The translations under genes and the position numbers were made by a program. From Methanobrevibacter thaueri (GTDB lineage Archaea; Methanobacteriota; Methanobacteria; Methanobacteriales; Methanobacteriaceae): a stretch of DNA of 34,359 nucleotides. Positions 16,132-24,085 of this stretch are shown one piece after another; the stretch's first letter is position 1, and every line of letters begins with the position of its first letter. The notes under the pieces are model-generated. The model worked only from the letters and a program-made list of their open reading frames with translations. It was not told where the DNA came from and searched no databases. The DNA is taken from NCBI RefSeq assembly GCF_003111625.1, contig NZ_MZGS01000012.1:1-34359 (forward strand). Direction: 5' to 3'.

Positions 16132-17405
16132 AAAGCCTGGTCCACATCCGCTAAAATATCTTCAATATCCTCAATACCTACTGAAAACCTAATCAAATCA
16201 GGTGTTACGCCAGTAGATAACTGCTGCTCTTCAGACAATTGGGAATGGGTTGTGGATGCAGGATGGGTTACCAGTGACTTTGCATCACCGATATTTGCTA
16301 AAAATGAAATCAGCTCAACGTTTTCGATGAACTTCAAGGCACCGTCATAGCCTGCCTTAAGTCCGAATGATACGATTCCTCCGTAACCTTTCTCAGCATA
16401 TTTCTTTGCCACCTCATGGTTCGGGGAGGATTCGAGTCCTGAATATGTCACCCAAGCGACCTTCGGATGGGCTTCCAGATGCTCTGCAACAGCCATGGCA
16501 TTAGATGCATGCCTTTCAATCCTCAAGCCCAAGGTTTCAAGACCCTGCATGAGTAAAAATGATCCGAATGGAGAAGGTATTGCTCCGGTATCCCTTCCGA
16601 CAACTGCCCTTAATCTGGTTGTGAATGCGGCTTCACCAAATGTTTCGGCGAAAATCAAACCATTGTATGTGTCATCCGGCTCGGACATTGTTGGGAACTT
16701 TCCATTCATCCAATCAAAGTCTCCCTTCTCGATTACAATACCGCCAAGGGTTGTTCCATGGCCTCCAATGTATTTTGTTGCTGATGAGGCGATGATGTCT
16801 GCCCCATGGTCGAATGGCCTTACTGAACCAATACCCACAGTGTTGTCGGCAATTAACGGGATTCCATGTGAATGTGCAATGTCGGCCAATTTGTCAAAAT
16901 CAGGAATGTCAAGTTTAGGGTTTCCGATTGACTCAACGTAAATAGCCTTTGTTTTCTCATTTATTGCCTTTTCAAACAGTTCAGGTGATTGTGAGTCAAC
17001 AAAGGTTACGGTTCTGCCCAATTCCTCAAGGGTATTTTCAAACAGTTCATATGTTCCCCCATATAAATTATCGGCAGAGACTATATTGTCCCCCACCTGT
17101 GTCAGGTTAATGATTGCATAAAATATTGCAGCCATTCCGGAAGCTGTTGCATATGCCGCTGTTCCACCTTCAATTGCAGCCATCCTTTTTTCAAAAGCTT
17201 CTGTTGTAGGGTTTGTCAATCGAGTGTAGATGTTTCCTCCTTCAGTAAGTGCAAAACGATTAGCAGCCTGCTCAGGAGAATCAAATACATAAGAGGTGGT
17301 CTGATAAATTGGTGTCACTCTGGAACCGGTCTCATCAACCTCCTCCTGTCCGGCATGAACGCCGATAGTTGATATGTTCTTTTTGTTTTTAATTTCATAC
17401 GCCAT
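16119..17405 (-). CDS. metY: O-acetylhomoserine sulfhydrylase (MetY-type)
   Basis: A 428-residue PLP enzyme of the Cys/Met metabolism family. It would form homocysteine from O-acetylhomoserine and sulfide for methionine synthesis. Visible residues are Tyr60 and Arg62 (NIYTRLTNPT), Asp187 (IADNTVG) binding the PLP nitrogen, and Lys211 (SSATKYIGGHGT) forming the Schiff base. The length and the insertion after GSFLLMQGLETL fit MetY rather than shorter MetB/MetC. ATG 17405 is preferred: GTGAT just upstream acts as Shine-Dalgarno, whereas the in-frame GTG at 17414 is part of it. It follows the iron-sulfur aldo/keto-reductase-like gene by about 55 bases, probably on one transcript. Substrate (acetyl versus another activated homoserine) is inferred from the family. 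Confidence 0.88.
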   Translation of the reverse strand: MAYEIKNKKNISTIGVHAGQEEVDETGSRVTPIYQTTSYVFDSPEQAANRFALTEGGNIYTRLTNPTTEAFEKRMAAIEGGTAAYATASGMAAIFYAIINLTQVGDNIVSADNLYGGTYELFENTLEELGRTVTFVDSQSPELFEKAINEKTKAIYVESIGNPKLDIPDFDKLADIAHSHGIPLIADNTVGIGSVRPFDHGADIIASSATKYIGGHGTTLGGIVIEKGDFDWMNGKFPTMSEPDDTYNGLIFAETFGEAAFTTRLRAVVGRDTGAIPSPFGSFLLMQGLETLGLRIERHASNAMAVAEHLEAHPKVAWVTYSGLESSPNHEVAKKYAEKGYGGIVSFGLKAGYDGALKFIENVELISFLANIGDAKSLVTHPASTTHSQLSEEQQLSTGVTPDLIRFSVGIEDIEDILADVDQALDKI

Positions 17406-17459
17406 AATAATCACATTAAATGTTTGTCTGAATAATTATATTAAACTTAAGATTCACCA

Positions 17460-18608
17460 TTAGAAACCGAATAGGTCATGTGCGTCCAGCATCACATCCA
17501 CGATATGGACATTGAATGGACATCTCGGTTCACAGTCCCCGCATGCAATGCAATCGGTTGCATTGAATTTTAGATTATTGTAATGCTCCCGCACGCTTGC
17601 AGGCACCTCATCATGGTTTTTCGCAAGGTCAAATAGCTTATTGACCATTGCTATATCTATCTGGGAACTGCATGGTGCACAGTGTCCGCAATAGGTGCAT
17701 TGTCCCTTGAATGAGTGTTTCGGTGCATTTTTGAGGACCTCAGCGTAGTCCTTTTCCTCATCACTTGCTGAGCAATACTTCAATGATTCCTCAAGTTCCT
17801 CAACTGTTTTGACACCGACAAAGATGCTTGAGACTCCTTTCTGTTCCAATGCATAATGAATGCACTGAACCGGTGTTAGGGCAACTCCAAATGGAGAAGT
17901 TTCATCCGAAAGCAGATTGCCTCCGGCAAATCCCTTCATCACTGTCAATGCGGTTCCATTCCTTTCGCAGGTTTCATACAGTTGGGCCCTCACAGGATTG
18001 AGGCTTGAAAACTCATCGTCATATGCCTCCTCCTTGCGGTATTCCTCAATGTCATCCATCACTCCGAACATGTCGAATGCAGGATTTATTGAAAACATAA
18101 GCAATTCGATTTCAGGGTTTTCAGCTGCCAATAGACCTATCTCAGGGTTATGTGTGCTCAATCCGATGTGGGCTATTGTCCCGTCATCCTTGAGCTTTCT
18201 GACATATTCGATGAAAGGCCCGTTCATTATCTCATTATAGTCATCCAGTTGGTCAACGTAATGAATCATTCCAAAATCAAGCGTATCCATTTGAAAACGT
18301 TCCATGAAATCCTCAAATGCTGGAATTACCTTGTCCATTTCACGTGTCCTCACATACTGATTGTTCTGCCAGGTCGAACCTATATGGCCCTGGATCACCC
18401 AGTTTTCACGGTTTGGCTTGATGGCCTTACCCAGATGTGAGCGCACATCCGGCTCGCTCATCCAGCAATCGACAAAATTGATTCCATTAGCTTCACATGC
18501 CTTAATCAGGACTTCTGTATCTTCATATGGTCTTTCAACTAGAAATTCTGCTCCAAATGCAATTTCAGACACTTCGATGCCTGTATCTCCCAACTTTCTG
18601 TATTCCAT
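17460..18608 (-). CDS. Aldo/keto reductase-like protein with two 4Fe-4S clusters
   Basis: A 382-residue protein with an aldo/keto reductase barrel (1-290) and a C-terminal ferredoxin-like part. Cys304, 307, 310, 313 and Cys353, 356, 359, 363 (CIACGDCEPRCP) can hold two 4Fe-4S clusters. The barrel starts normally (MEYRKLGDTGIEVSEIAFGA) and keeps His116 (GMIHYVD), but the usual catalytic Tyr is missing: DTAxxYGxSE is replaced by DCWMSEPD, and the usual Lys aligns with His75 (VIQGHIG). It may therefore not act as an ordinary NADPH-dependent reductase; electrons could come through the clusters (inference). It precedes metY and diverges from the KH/PP-loop gene. GAGGGA lies just before the ATG. 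Confidence 0.82.
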   Translation of the reverse strand: MEYRKLGDTGIEVSEIAFGAEFLVERPYEDTEVLIKACEANGINFVDCWMSEPDVRSHLGKAIKPNRENWVIQGHIGSTWQNNQYVRTREMDKVIPAFEDFMERFQMDTLDFGMIHYVDQLDDYNEIMNGPFIEYVRKLKDDGTIAHIGLSTHNPEIGLLAAENPEIELLMFSINPAFDMFGVMDDIEEYRKEEAYDDEFSSLNPVRAQLYETCERNGTALTVMKGFAGGNLLSDETSPFGVALTPVQCIHYALEQKGVSSIFVGVKTVEELEESLKYCSASDEEKDYAEVLKNAPKHSFKGQCTYCGHCAPCSSQIDIAMVNKLFDLAKNHDEVPASVREHYNNLKFNATDCIACGDCEPRCPFNVHIVDVMLDAHDLFGF

Positions 18609-18683
18609 TTAATTCCCTCAATGTAATATATGTTTTAAGAAATCTTTAAAAGTTTCGAGATTAAAGATTATTATAGGTGAAAG
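18609..18683. promoter_or_regulatory. Divergent promoter with perfect 9-bp inverted repeat
   Basis: AATCTTTAA (18641-18649) and TTAAAGATT (18661-18669) form a perfect inverted repeat with an 11-base spacer between the aldo/keto-reductase-like and KH/PP-loop genes. It would cover the transcription start of the rightward gene if TAATATATG (18623-18631) is its box A. GGTGA at 18676-18680 is the Shine-Dalgarno of the rightward gene. Confidence 0.5.
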
Positions 18684-19697
18684 ATGTATACCAAGGAATT
18701 TATTTTGGATGAGGTCAATCACATCCGTGAAGAGATAGGCCATGACAAGGTCAACATTTCAATTGAGGAAATCTATTTTGAAAACGATGAGATGTGGATT
18801 ATCACAGAGGACCGTCCCGACAAGTCAGCAATCATCGGCAAGGGAGGATGGGTTGTAGGCAAGCTCCGTGAAAAACTGGGCCTTGAAAGTATACATGTTG
18901 AATCCTATGGGGACTTCCTGAATAAGGAATACAAATTGAAATTGTCCAAGAAAACAATCCATAATCTTGACTTGGATTTTGTTGGCCTCAGAAACCTTGA
19001 AAGGACAATTGACTATAAGCTGGCCAACATATACAGTTTCAACTTTGACAATTTTTTTGAGGACAATAGCTTTGACGAGTCAGAAAACGTTGAGGCGGTT
19101 GTGGCGTTGTCAGGTGGTGTTGACAGCAGCTTTTCACTTATCCTGGCTAAAAAATTGGGTTTCAATCCTGTTGCGGTCACTGTTGATCCGGGAACAATCA
19201 TCCTGCCGAAGCAATTTAAGGAAAACATCAAACTTGTAACCGAGACACTTGGCGTCGCTCATGAGTACATCGAGACCGATTACAGTGATGTGATTTCCGA
19301 ATCATTCACAGGCAAGATCCATCCCTGCGGCAGATGTTCCAAAAACACCGGTGAGCTGGTGAAGAGATATGCAAAAGATAACGAAATACCTATAATTATA
19401 TTCGGAGATATGCTTGCAACAGGCAGTCAATGCATAAATATGCAGGACGATTCATTATATCGATTGAACCTTCCAGCAAGTTTAAGTGTTGGCAAGCAAG
19501 AGATAAAATCCTTGATTAAAAACTATGATTTAAAGACCTTCAAGGGATTCGGCTGTCCGCTGCTATATGAGGTTCACAGGAAATTTCCCCACATGAAAAA
19601 ATTCTCGATACAAAGGATATTGAGGGAAACCCGTTCAAGCGCATTGGAACCTGGAGAGGCGCTGGACCTGATTTGGAGTTTCTACAGAACAGAATGA
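18684..19697 (+). CDS. KH-domain PP-loop ATPase, probable RNA-modifying enzyme
   Basis: A 337-residue archaeal protein. The N-terminal part (about 25-85) has a KH RNA-binding fold with the GxxG loop GKGG at 52-55 (IIGKGGWVVGKL). The PP-loop ATP pyrophosphatase domain begins with VALSGGVDSS, the SGGVDSS at 143-149, which adenylates a substrate. Further on are CGRC (Cys215, Cys218) and GFGCP (Cys291), which could carry sulfur or an iron-sulfur cluster as in TtuA/Ncs6-type tRNA thiolases. I recall the group as predicted archaeal PP-loop ATPases of the COG1365 kind. A role in tRNA thiolation or a similar modification is an inference from RNA binding, adenylation and the cysteines. GGTGA lies 3 bases before the ATG. 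Confidence 0.72.
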   Translation: MYTKEFILDEVNHIREEIGHDKVNISIEEIYFENDEMWIITEDRPDKSAIIGKGGWVVGKLREKLGLESIHVESYGDFLNKEYKLKLSKKTIHNLDLDFVGLRNLERTIDYKLANIYSFNFDNFFEDNSFDESENVEAVVALSGGVDSSFSLILAKKLGFNPVAVTVDPGTIILPKQFKENIKLVTETLGVAHEYIETDYSDVISESFTGKIHPCGRCSKNTGELVKRYAKDNEIPIIIFGDMLATGSQCINMQDDSLYRLNLPASLSVGKQEIKSLIKNYDLKTFKGFGCPLLYEVHRKFPHMKKFSIQRILRETRSSALEPGEALDLIWSFYRTE

Positions 19698-19710
19698 GTT
19701 TTATATGAGT

Positions 19711-19838
19711 GTTGTGATGGGAGATATCAATAGAAGCTGAGCTTTACTTATTGAATTCATTGAGGAACAATTAATAAGTTTTCTATGGATATCCCATCTC
19801 AACCATCATGCTTCAGTAATCGATGATTACCTCCGCAA
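19711..19838 (-). ncRNA. Candidate leftward small RNA with long imperfect hairpin
   Basis: No convincing coding frame exists here. Arms at 19711-19735 and 19781-19803 form about 21 base pairs with two 1-base bulges and two mismatches. Inside, ACTTATT (19746-19752) pairs with AATAAGT (19773-19779). To the right lies GTAATC-GAT-GATTAC (19816-19830), a perfect 6-bp hairpin next to a minus-strand GGAGGT (19833-19828). A perfect leftward box A, TTTATATA (19867-19860), would start transcription near 19838 and include all of these. The 3' end is not marked by a T-run. Alternatives are a 3' structure of the rightward KH/PP-loop mRNA, or a decayed miniature element. Confidence 0.35.
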
Positions 19839-19850
19839 TTTTATTTTTGT
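19832..19850 (+). terminator. T-rich terminator after the KH/PP-loop gene
   Basis: The plus strand reads ATTTTATTTTTG at about 19838-19849, just after the small hairpin at 19816-19830. It is the first T-rich stretch downstream of the rightward KH/PP-loop gene and could end its transcript. Confidence 0.35.
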
Positions 19851-19859
19851 AAATTACAG

Positions 19860-19884
19860 TATATAAAGTTTAGGTATTCCTAAA
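19860..19884 (-). promoter_or_regulatory. Box A with adjoining DtxR-like operator
   Basis: TTTAGGTATTCCTAAA (19869-19884) is a perfect inverted repeat, TTTAGG-N4-CCTAAA. One base away lies TTTATATA on the minus strand (19867-19860), the archaeal box A consensus. The operator of the DtxR-family gene at 34197-34212 has the same half-sites and 4-base spacing and the same position directly upstream of a leftward box A. A regulated leftward promoter is the simplest reading, although no gene starts downstream of it. Confidence 0.5.
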
Positions 19885-19908
19885 TATTTTTAAAATTAAA
19901 AAAAATAA

Positions 19909-20367
19909 TTATTGAATGGATTCAATAATTTCATTAACAGGATTTGTCGCATTATTCAATTCATCATGAACAGGGAAAGTGTAAATCACCATATATGTTA
20001 AGTTGTTAGCCTCAAATGAATAAAAGGAGAAATAAGACTCGTTTTTCATGAAATTCTGTTGGTTGATGTCAATTCCGTTGCTTGAAGTGTAGTTTTCCTC
20101 AGACAAAAATGTGAAACCGGAACTCATTCTGCTGTTTTTCTCAAGAATCGCATCTGAAGAGTTTACCTGAATCATACTGATGGTGTAGTTGTCCGCATTG
20201 TCGCTTTTCAATATGCAGGCTTCATCAGTGGTCTTGTTGATGGAATAGTTGCCTGGAATGTCAAATGAGACGTCTGACAACTCAAACTGTTCAGCAAAAA
20301 TAATGGAAGTGCCTGAAGTTAATATAAAAACTACAAGCAATGCTAAAATTATTTTATTGAATTTCAT
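19909..20367 (-). CDS. Small secreted protein of unknown function
   Basis: A 152-residue protein with a signal peptide (KFNKIILALLVVFILTSGTSIIFA) and a mature beta-rich domain. It resembles the small PsbP/DUF-type secreted proteins common in Methanobacteriales (DVSFDIPGNYSINKTTDEACIL, MVIYTFPVHDELNN), but I cannot name the family. There is no membrane anchor or lipobox. ATG 20367 is chosen because GGGTGA lies 5 bases upstream; an in-frame GTG at 20376 falls in that site. It begins 14 bases after the argH stop, whose end adjoins its Shine-Dalgarno, so it is co-transcribed with argH although no functional link is apparent. Confidence 0.6.
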   Translation of the reverse strand: MKFNKIILALLVVFILTSGTSIIFAEQFELSDVSFDIPGNYSINKTTDEACILKSDNADNYTISMIQVNSSDAILEKNSRMSSGFTFLSEENYTSSNGIDINQQNFMKNESYFSFYSFEANNLTYMVIYTFPVHDELNNATNPVNEIIESIQ

Positions 20368-20381
20368 AGAATTCACCCAAA

Positions 20382-21803
20382 TTAAATTCCATGTCTTTCA
20401 AATTCCTCATCCAAGAATAATTTAATGTTTTCACGAGCGATTTCAACCATTTCAGGGGCAGGACCTCCTGGAACAGCTCTGATTCTAACGTTTTCACGAG
20501 GATTTAATGCCCTTTGAATCAAGTCATCATCAAGGTTCAACTCGTCAAAGCCCAATTCAACAGCGATGTCATCGATGAATTTGGATGTGATGTCCTCTTC
20601 CGCCATATCGCTTGCAGTGGCTTCGTTAACGATTCTTCCAACAATCTTATGGGCGGTTCTGAAAGGAATTTTCTTTTCACGGACCATAATGTCTGCCAAA
20701 TCGGTTGCAGTAGCGAAATTTTTACCTGCAAGTTCAGCGCACCTGTCCACCTTGAATTCAACGGACAGCAACATTTTGGTTACAATGGACAATGTGTCCT
20801 GGGTTACCTTGATTGCATTCCATAAGTGAGGAGTGATTTCTTGCAAATCCCTGTTGTAAGTGTAAGGAATTGCCTTTAGAATTGTCAAGATAGTGATTAG
20901 CTCACCTGTGGCAATGCTTGTCTTACCACGGGCAAGTTCAGCAACATCGGGATTTTTCTTTTGAGGCATAATAGAAGATGTTGATGAGTATTCATCCGCC
21001 ATTTCAATGACGCCGAATTCATAAGTGCTCCATAAGACCAGTTCTTCACAGATTTTAGCGAGAGTTGAAGACAAAGCAACAAAATCAAAGACTGTCTCTG
21101 CAATGAAATCCCTTGCGGAAACTCCATCCATGGAATTTTCCATATAGGAATCGAAACCAAGCAAATCGGTGGTCAGTTGCCTATTGATAGGGAAACTTGT
21201 AGTTGCCATTGCGGCTGATCCTAACGGATTGATGTTTACACGTTTATAAGTGTCGTTTAAACGTTCATAATCCCTTTTGAGAGCCTGTACATGAGCCATC
21301 AAATGATGGGCAATTGTAATAGGTTGAGCATGCTGCAAGTGTGTAAAACCAATGAAAACATCCTCCAAATGCTCACCGGCCATTTCAACAAGGCCTTCCA
21401 TGAATTCTAAAATGCCGATTTGGATTTCTATGATTTTTTCCCTTAAAACCAACCTCACATCACATGCAACCTGGTCATTACGTGACTTTGCGGTGTGCAT
21501 GAAACCGGCTTCCGGGCCGATTTTGGATGTGACATAGTTCTCGATAGCCATGTGAACATCCTCAACTGAAGGATCAAAGACCAATGCGGAGTACCCTTCC
21601 TCTTTTAAGGAATCGAGTGCGCATAGGATGTTGTCAGCAATGTCAGCGTCGATAATGCCTTCATGTTTTAGCATTGAGGTATGTGCAAAATTAGTTTTAA
21701 TGTCTGCTTCAAAAATAATTTTATCTGCTTCAAGTGATGAAGTGTATTCAGCTGCTTCATCAGTCATTCCAGTCTTAAAACGACCATTTCTAATATTATC
21801 CAC
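20382..21803 (-). CDS. argH: Argininosuccinate lyase
   Basis: A 473-residue enzyme of the fumarase/aspartase superfamily. It cleaves argininosuccinate into arginine and fumarate, the last step of arginine synthesis. The three conserved regions are present: SRNDQV at 107-112, THLQHAQ at 154-160 and the family signature [11 protein letters not shown] at 276-286 with the mobile-loop serine. Length is normal. The start is GTG 21803, preceded by AAGGGAT. It lies about 70 bases beyond the rps27ae terminator and so is probably a separate transcript. The other arg genes are not in the window. Confidence 0.95.
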   Translation of the reverse strand: MDNIRNGRFKTGMTDEAAEYTSSLEADKIIFEADIKTNFAHTSMLKHEGIIDADIADNILCALDSLKEEGYSALVFDPSVEDVHMAIENYVTSKIGPEAGFMHTAKSRNDQVACDVRLVLREKIIEIQIGILEFMEGLVEMAGEHLEDVFIGFTHLQHAQPITIAHHLMAHVQALKRDYERLNDTYKRVNINPLGSAAMATTSFPINRQLTTDLLGFDSYMENSMDGVSARDFIAETVFDFVALSSTLAKICEELVLWSTYEFGVIEMADEYSSTSSIMPQKKNPDVAELARGKTSIATGELITILTILKAIPYTYNRDLQEITPHLWNAIKVTQDTLSIVTKMLLSVEFKVDRCAELAGKNFATATDLADIMVREKKIPFRTAHKIVGRIVNEATASDMAEEDITSKFIDDIAVELGFDELNLDDDLIQRALNPRENVRIRAVPGGPAPEMVEIARENIKLFLDEEFERHGI

Positions 21804-21844
21804 AAAAATCCCTTCTAAAAATGATTAAAGTAAATTAAAAATAA

Positions 21845-21878
21845 ATAAAAAAAGAAATTAAGATTTGTAAAAATCTTA
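21845..21878 (-). terminator. Hairpin terminator of the ribosomal/RNA polymerase cluster
   Basis: TAAGATTT (21859-21866) and AAATCTTA (21871-21878) form a perfect 8-bp stem with a 4-base loop. On the minus strand it is followed by ATTTCTTTTTTTATTT. The stop codon of rps27ae (21876-21878) is the first part of the stem. Confidence 0.8.
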
Positions 21879-22028
21879 TTTTTTCATTTCAGTGTATCCG
21901 CATTTACCACAAGCAACTCTGTCACCATGGTCAGCCATGAATACACCTTCACCACAACGAGGACAAATTTGGTTTTTTCTTACAATTTTGTCTCCATCTA
22001 CTTCATATAAATCAGATTTTCTAACCAT
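21876..22028 (-). CDS. rps27ae: 30S ribosomal protein S27ae
   Basis: A 50-residue zinc-ribbon protein of the small ribosomal subunit. The four zinc cysteines are in CPRC (22, 25) and CGKC (40, 43). It starts [19 protein letters not shown], typical of the archaeal protein, which is the free counterpart of the ubiquitin-fused eukaryotic S27a. AGGTGATTTT precedes the ATG. It lies 8 bases after rps24e, the usual archaeal pairing, and is the last gene of the leftward cluster. Confidence 0.93.
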   Translation of the reverse strand: MVRKSDLYEVDGDKIVRKNQICPRCGEGVFMADHGDRVACGKCGYTEMKK

Positions 22029-22036
22029 AAAATCAC

Positions 22037-22357
22037 CTATTCTTCTGCTTCAGCTTCTTCTTCAGGAGCTTCTTCTTCAGGTTCTTCGTTTTTAGCAATA
22101 ACGTGTTTAGTTTCAATGTAAGTTAAATCATCTACAGTGTCGTAAACTTTAGCGTAACCTAATGCTTTAGGTTCACCGTAGTGAGGTTGTACATTGTCAA
22201 CAACGATTAAATCTTTTTTAGTGTTTAATAAAGCAACTAATTTAGATTTAATGTCTAACACTTTAGGAGTTGCTTCTCCATCGTAATCAACGTAAAATTT
22301 GATTTCCTTTCTGTTAAATAATTTATTTTCTTTTTCTTCGATAAATTCGATTTCCAT
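22037..22357 (-). CDS. rps24e: 30S ribosomal protein S24e
   Basis: A 106-residue small-subunit protein. Characteristic sequence is [22 protein letters not shown] at the start and [19 protein letters not shown] in the middle. The C-terminus is a Glu/Ala-rich tail ([16 protein letters not shown]), longer and more acidic than the compact core needs and probably disordered. GAGGT precedes the ATG. It is placed between the dephospho-CoA kinase and S27ae genes. Confidence 0.95.
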   Translation of the reverse strand: MEIEFIEEKENKLFNRKEIKFYVDYDGEATPKVLDIKSKLVALLNTKKDLIVVDNVQPHYGEPKALGYAKVYDTVDDLTYIETKHVIAKNEEPEEEAPEEEAEAEE

Positions 22358-22375
22358 GATAAAACCTCATTTAAT

Positions 22376-22882
22376 TTATTCAATAAATCCGTCAATAAGC
22401 ATTTGAGCTTTATTTTTTAATTCACGAGCTTTCAAAAGCACCAATCCCTCATTAGGTTGACCATACAAGATGGTGGTTTCAGGATTTGCCATTAAGATGC
22501 AAGGAAGAACTGCAAGATCTTCTTCCCCTGCTACTTCAATTACATAACATTCGCCATTGTCAGATAATTCAAGAGCTTGGCCTATGGTTTCCCATAGATC
22601 ATCTGTAATGCATCCAGCAGGATTGTCCGCTTTCAGTATATGATCAGCACGTATAATTTCATGAGTATGATTTTTTCTTTGAATTAAATTATCAATTATA
22701 CCAATATTCGGATATAATTCATATTTGGTAAGATTAGCAAAAGTTGCATCACCGACAGAAATTAAAAACTCGGAAGATTTAATGTCATCAATTGCATCTT
22801 CAAAGTCAGGATATAATTTGCCTAAAGGCTTCTTCAGCTCAATAATTATATCTTCATTTAATTCTGCATCCAATCGTAACAC
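22376..22882 (-). CDS. GTP-dependent dephospho-CoA kinase
   Basis: A 168-residue protein of the DUF359 family, shown in Thermococcus to phosphorylate dephospho-CoA with GTP, the last step of archaeal coenzyme A synthesis. Conserved blocks are ISVGDATFANL, PNIGIIDNLIQRK, ADNPAGCIT and VAGEEDLAVLPCILMA followed by YGQPNEGLVLL. The start is GTG 22882, with AGGTG 5 bases upstream overlapping the end of the Spt4 gene. Its place between the Spt4 and S24e genes is the common archaeal arrangement and reflects operon membership, not function. Confidence 0.88.
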   Translation of the reverse strand: MLRLDAELNEDIIIELKKPLGKLYPDFEDAIDDIKSSEFLISVGDATFANLTKYELYPNIGIIDNLIQRKNHTHEIIRADHILKADNPAGCITDDLWETIGQALELSDNGECYVIEVAGEEDLAVLPCILMANPETTILYGQPNEGLVLLKARELKNKAQMLIDGFIE

Positions 22883-22891
22883 AATAACACC

Positions 22892-23068
22892 TTATCTTAC
22901 TCTTAAACAATATTCCCCTGGAATTTCAATATTCAATTCCTTAGCTACTCTAGATTCTTCTGGGTCAGTTATAATCAAAAGACCGCTCCAGTTATCGGAA
23001 GTAGGATTTCCACAACTAGGACAGTGATCTTTACTTGAAATCATTTTACAAACTGTACAAGCTTTCAT
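22892..23068 (-). CDS. rpoE2: Transcription elongation factor Spt4 (RNA polymerase subunit E'')
   Basis: A 58-residue zinc-binding protein. Cys4, Cys7, Cys16 and Cys19 form the zinc site, followed by [26 protein letters not shown] and a C-terminal GEYCLRVR, all typical of archaeal Spt4. It pairs with Spt5 to make RNA polymerase processive. The start ATG overlaps the stop of rpoE' by 4 bases (ATGA), so the two are translationally coupled. Confidence 0.93.
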   Translation of the reverse strand: MKACTVCKMISSKDHCPSCGNPTSDNWSGLLIITDPEESRVAKELNIEIPGEYCLRVR

Positions 23069-23649
23069 TCTTTACCCTTCTTACTTTTTTGTTTTGCTTC
23101 TTCAATCCATTCAAATCTACCTAAATTGTTTTGCCTCATGGTGAGAGGAATTTTGGAATTCCTGGCGTTGTCAATGTTGTTGGTAGATTCGTCTTTAATA
23201 GAAACGCTAACTGCTCTAGCCCTTACCAAATCTCCAACGTCCAAAGTCTTGTTGGATTCCTTAGCAATTAAAGCTACCCTTTTAGCGTCATAATTAATAT
23301 AATCATCAGTGACTTGTGAAACGTGTATAAGACCGTCCATAGGTCCAATTCTTACAAAAGCACCGTAATCAACTATATCAATTACTTCACCATCAAAGAT
23401 TTCATGTTGCTCTGGTTTAAAGAAAATTGCTTCAAATTCAACATCGTGATAGGAAGCACCATCACCCATAATGAGTTTTCCTTCGCCAATAGCGACTATT
23501 GCATTAACACAAATAAGTAAACCAAGTTTCTTATCTAAACGACCTTCGTAAGTTTCGTTTAAAGTCTGAATAGCAACTTCTTCGAGAGGATTTTCAAACC
23601 TATAAGGTGGTATTCTTACAGTATCTTTAATTATTGTTTTGTAATACAA
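23065..23649 (-). CDS. rpoE: DNA-directed RNA polymerase subunit Rpo7 (E')
   Basis: A 194-residue stalk subunit of the archaeal RNA polymerase. The N-terminal RNP-like half ([18 protein letters not shown]) docks on the core, and the S1/OB half ([27 protein letters not shown]) binds emerging RNA. The C-terminus is a Lys-rich tail. The start appears to be TTG at 23649, with GAGGGATT upstream and no suitable ATG. It follows the PIN nuclease gene and overlaps the Spt4 gene. Its heterodimer partner Rpo4 is not in the window. Confidence 0.93.
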   Translation of the reverse strand: MYYKTIIKDTVRIPPYRFENPLEEVAIQTLNETYEGRLDKKLGLLICVNAIVAIGEGKLIMGDGASYHDVEFEAIFFKPEQHEIFDGEVIDIVDYGAFVRIGPMDGLIHVSQVTDDYINYDAKRVALIAKESNKTLDVGDLVRARAVSVSIKDESTNNIDNARNSKIPLTMRQNNLGRFEWIEEAKQKSKKGKE

Positions 23650-23684
23650 AATAATCCCTCATTTTTTTAATAAGTTAATTAATA

Positions 23685-24077
23685 TTATATTTTACCATCA
23701 ACAGCAATATATTTTTTTTGTCTTAAATATACAATTGTTATTCCTTTATTTTTTGCACGATTTTTCAATTCGGTATCGTTTGTAGCTAATACTTCTGAAA
23801 CTCTAAGTAACGCATCATCCACAGTTTCATTTTCCAGTAATGAAATATCCTTTATTTCAACTTTTGAAGAATTAGCTAATTTCAAGGCCAAATTTGCATT
23901 TAACCTTGTTTTTCCCTTATTATTTTTTTTCAAACCCTTCAATTCATTGATAACAAAGCTTGGAGTTGTTAATTTATAAGAAGGTAATGTGTTTTCAAGT
24001 TCAGTGATGATGTCAACATTGAACTGAAAAGGAACCATAAAAAAATTGGTATCAATCACAACTTCTTTAGAGTCCAT
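23685..24077 (-). CDS. PIN-domain ribonuclease, Fcf1/Utp24-like
   Basis: A 130-residue PIN nuclease. The acidic metal-binding residues are visible in VVIDTNFFM (first Asp), INELKGL (Glu) and ATNDTELKNRAKNKGI (Asp). Archaeal members at this position, between aIF2-gamma and rpoE', resemble eukaryotic Fcf1/Utp24, which cuts pre-rRNA during small-subunit maturation. An rRNA-processing role is inferred from similarity and from the ribosomal neighbours. No antitoxin gene is next to it, which argues against a VapC toxin. GAGGT precedes the ATG. Confidence 0.8.
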   Translation of the reverse strand: MDSKEVVIDTNFFMVPFQFNVDIITELENTLPSYKLTTPSFVINELKGLKKNNKGKTRLNANLALKLANSSKVEIKDISLLENETVDDALLRVSEVLATNDTELKNRAKNKGITIVYLRQKKYIAVDGKI

Positions 24078-24085
24078 ATTTACCT

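Noticed and set aside
19784-19810. Minus-strand eight-codon frame MMVEMGYP after GGAGGT
   Set aside because: The start lies 19 bases from the Shine-Dalgarno and the peptide is tiny. The 6-bp hairpin between could shorten the distance, but nothing else supports translation.
19860-19867. TATATAAA as a rightward promoter driving antisense RNA across the small secreted gene and argH
   Set aside because: The minus reading TTTATATA matches box A consensus better, and the operator position mirrors the leftward DtxR-family promoter; a rightward start cannot be excluded.
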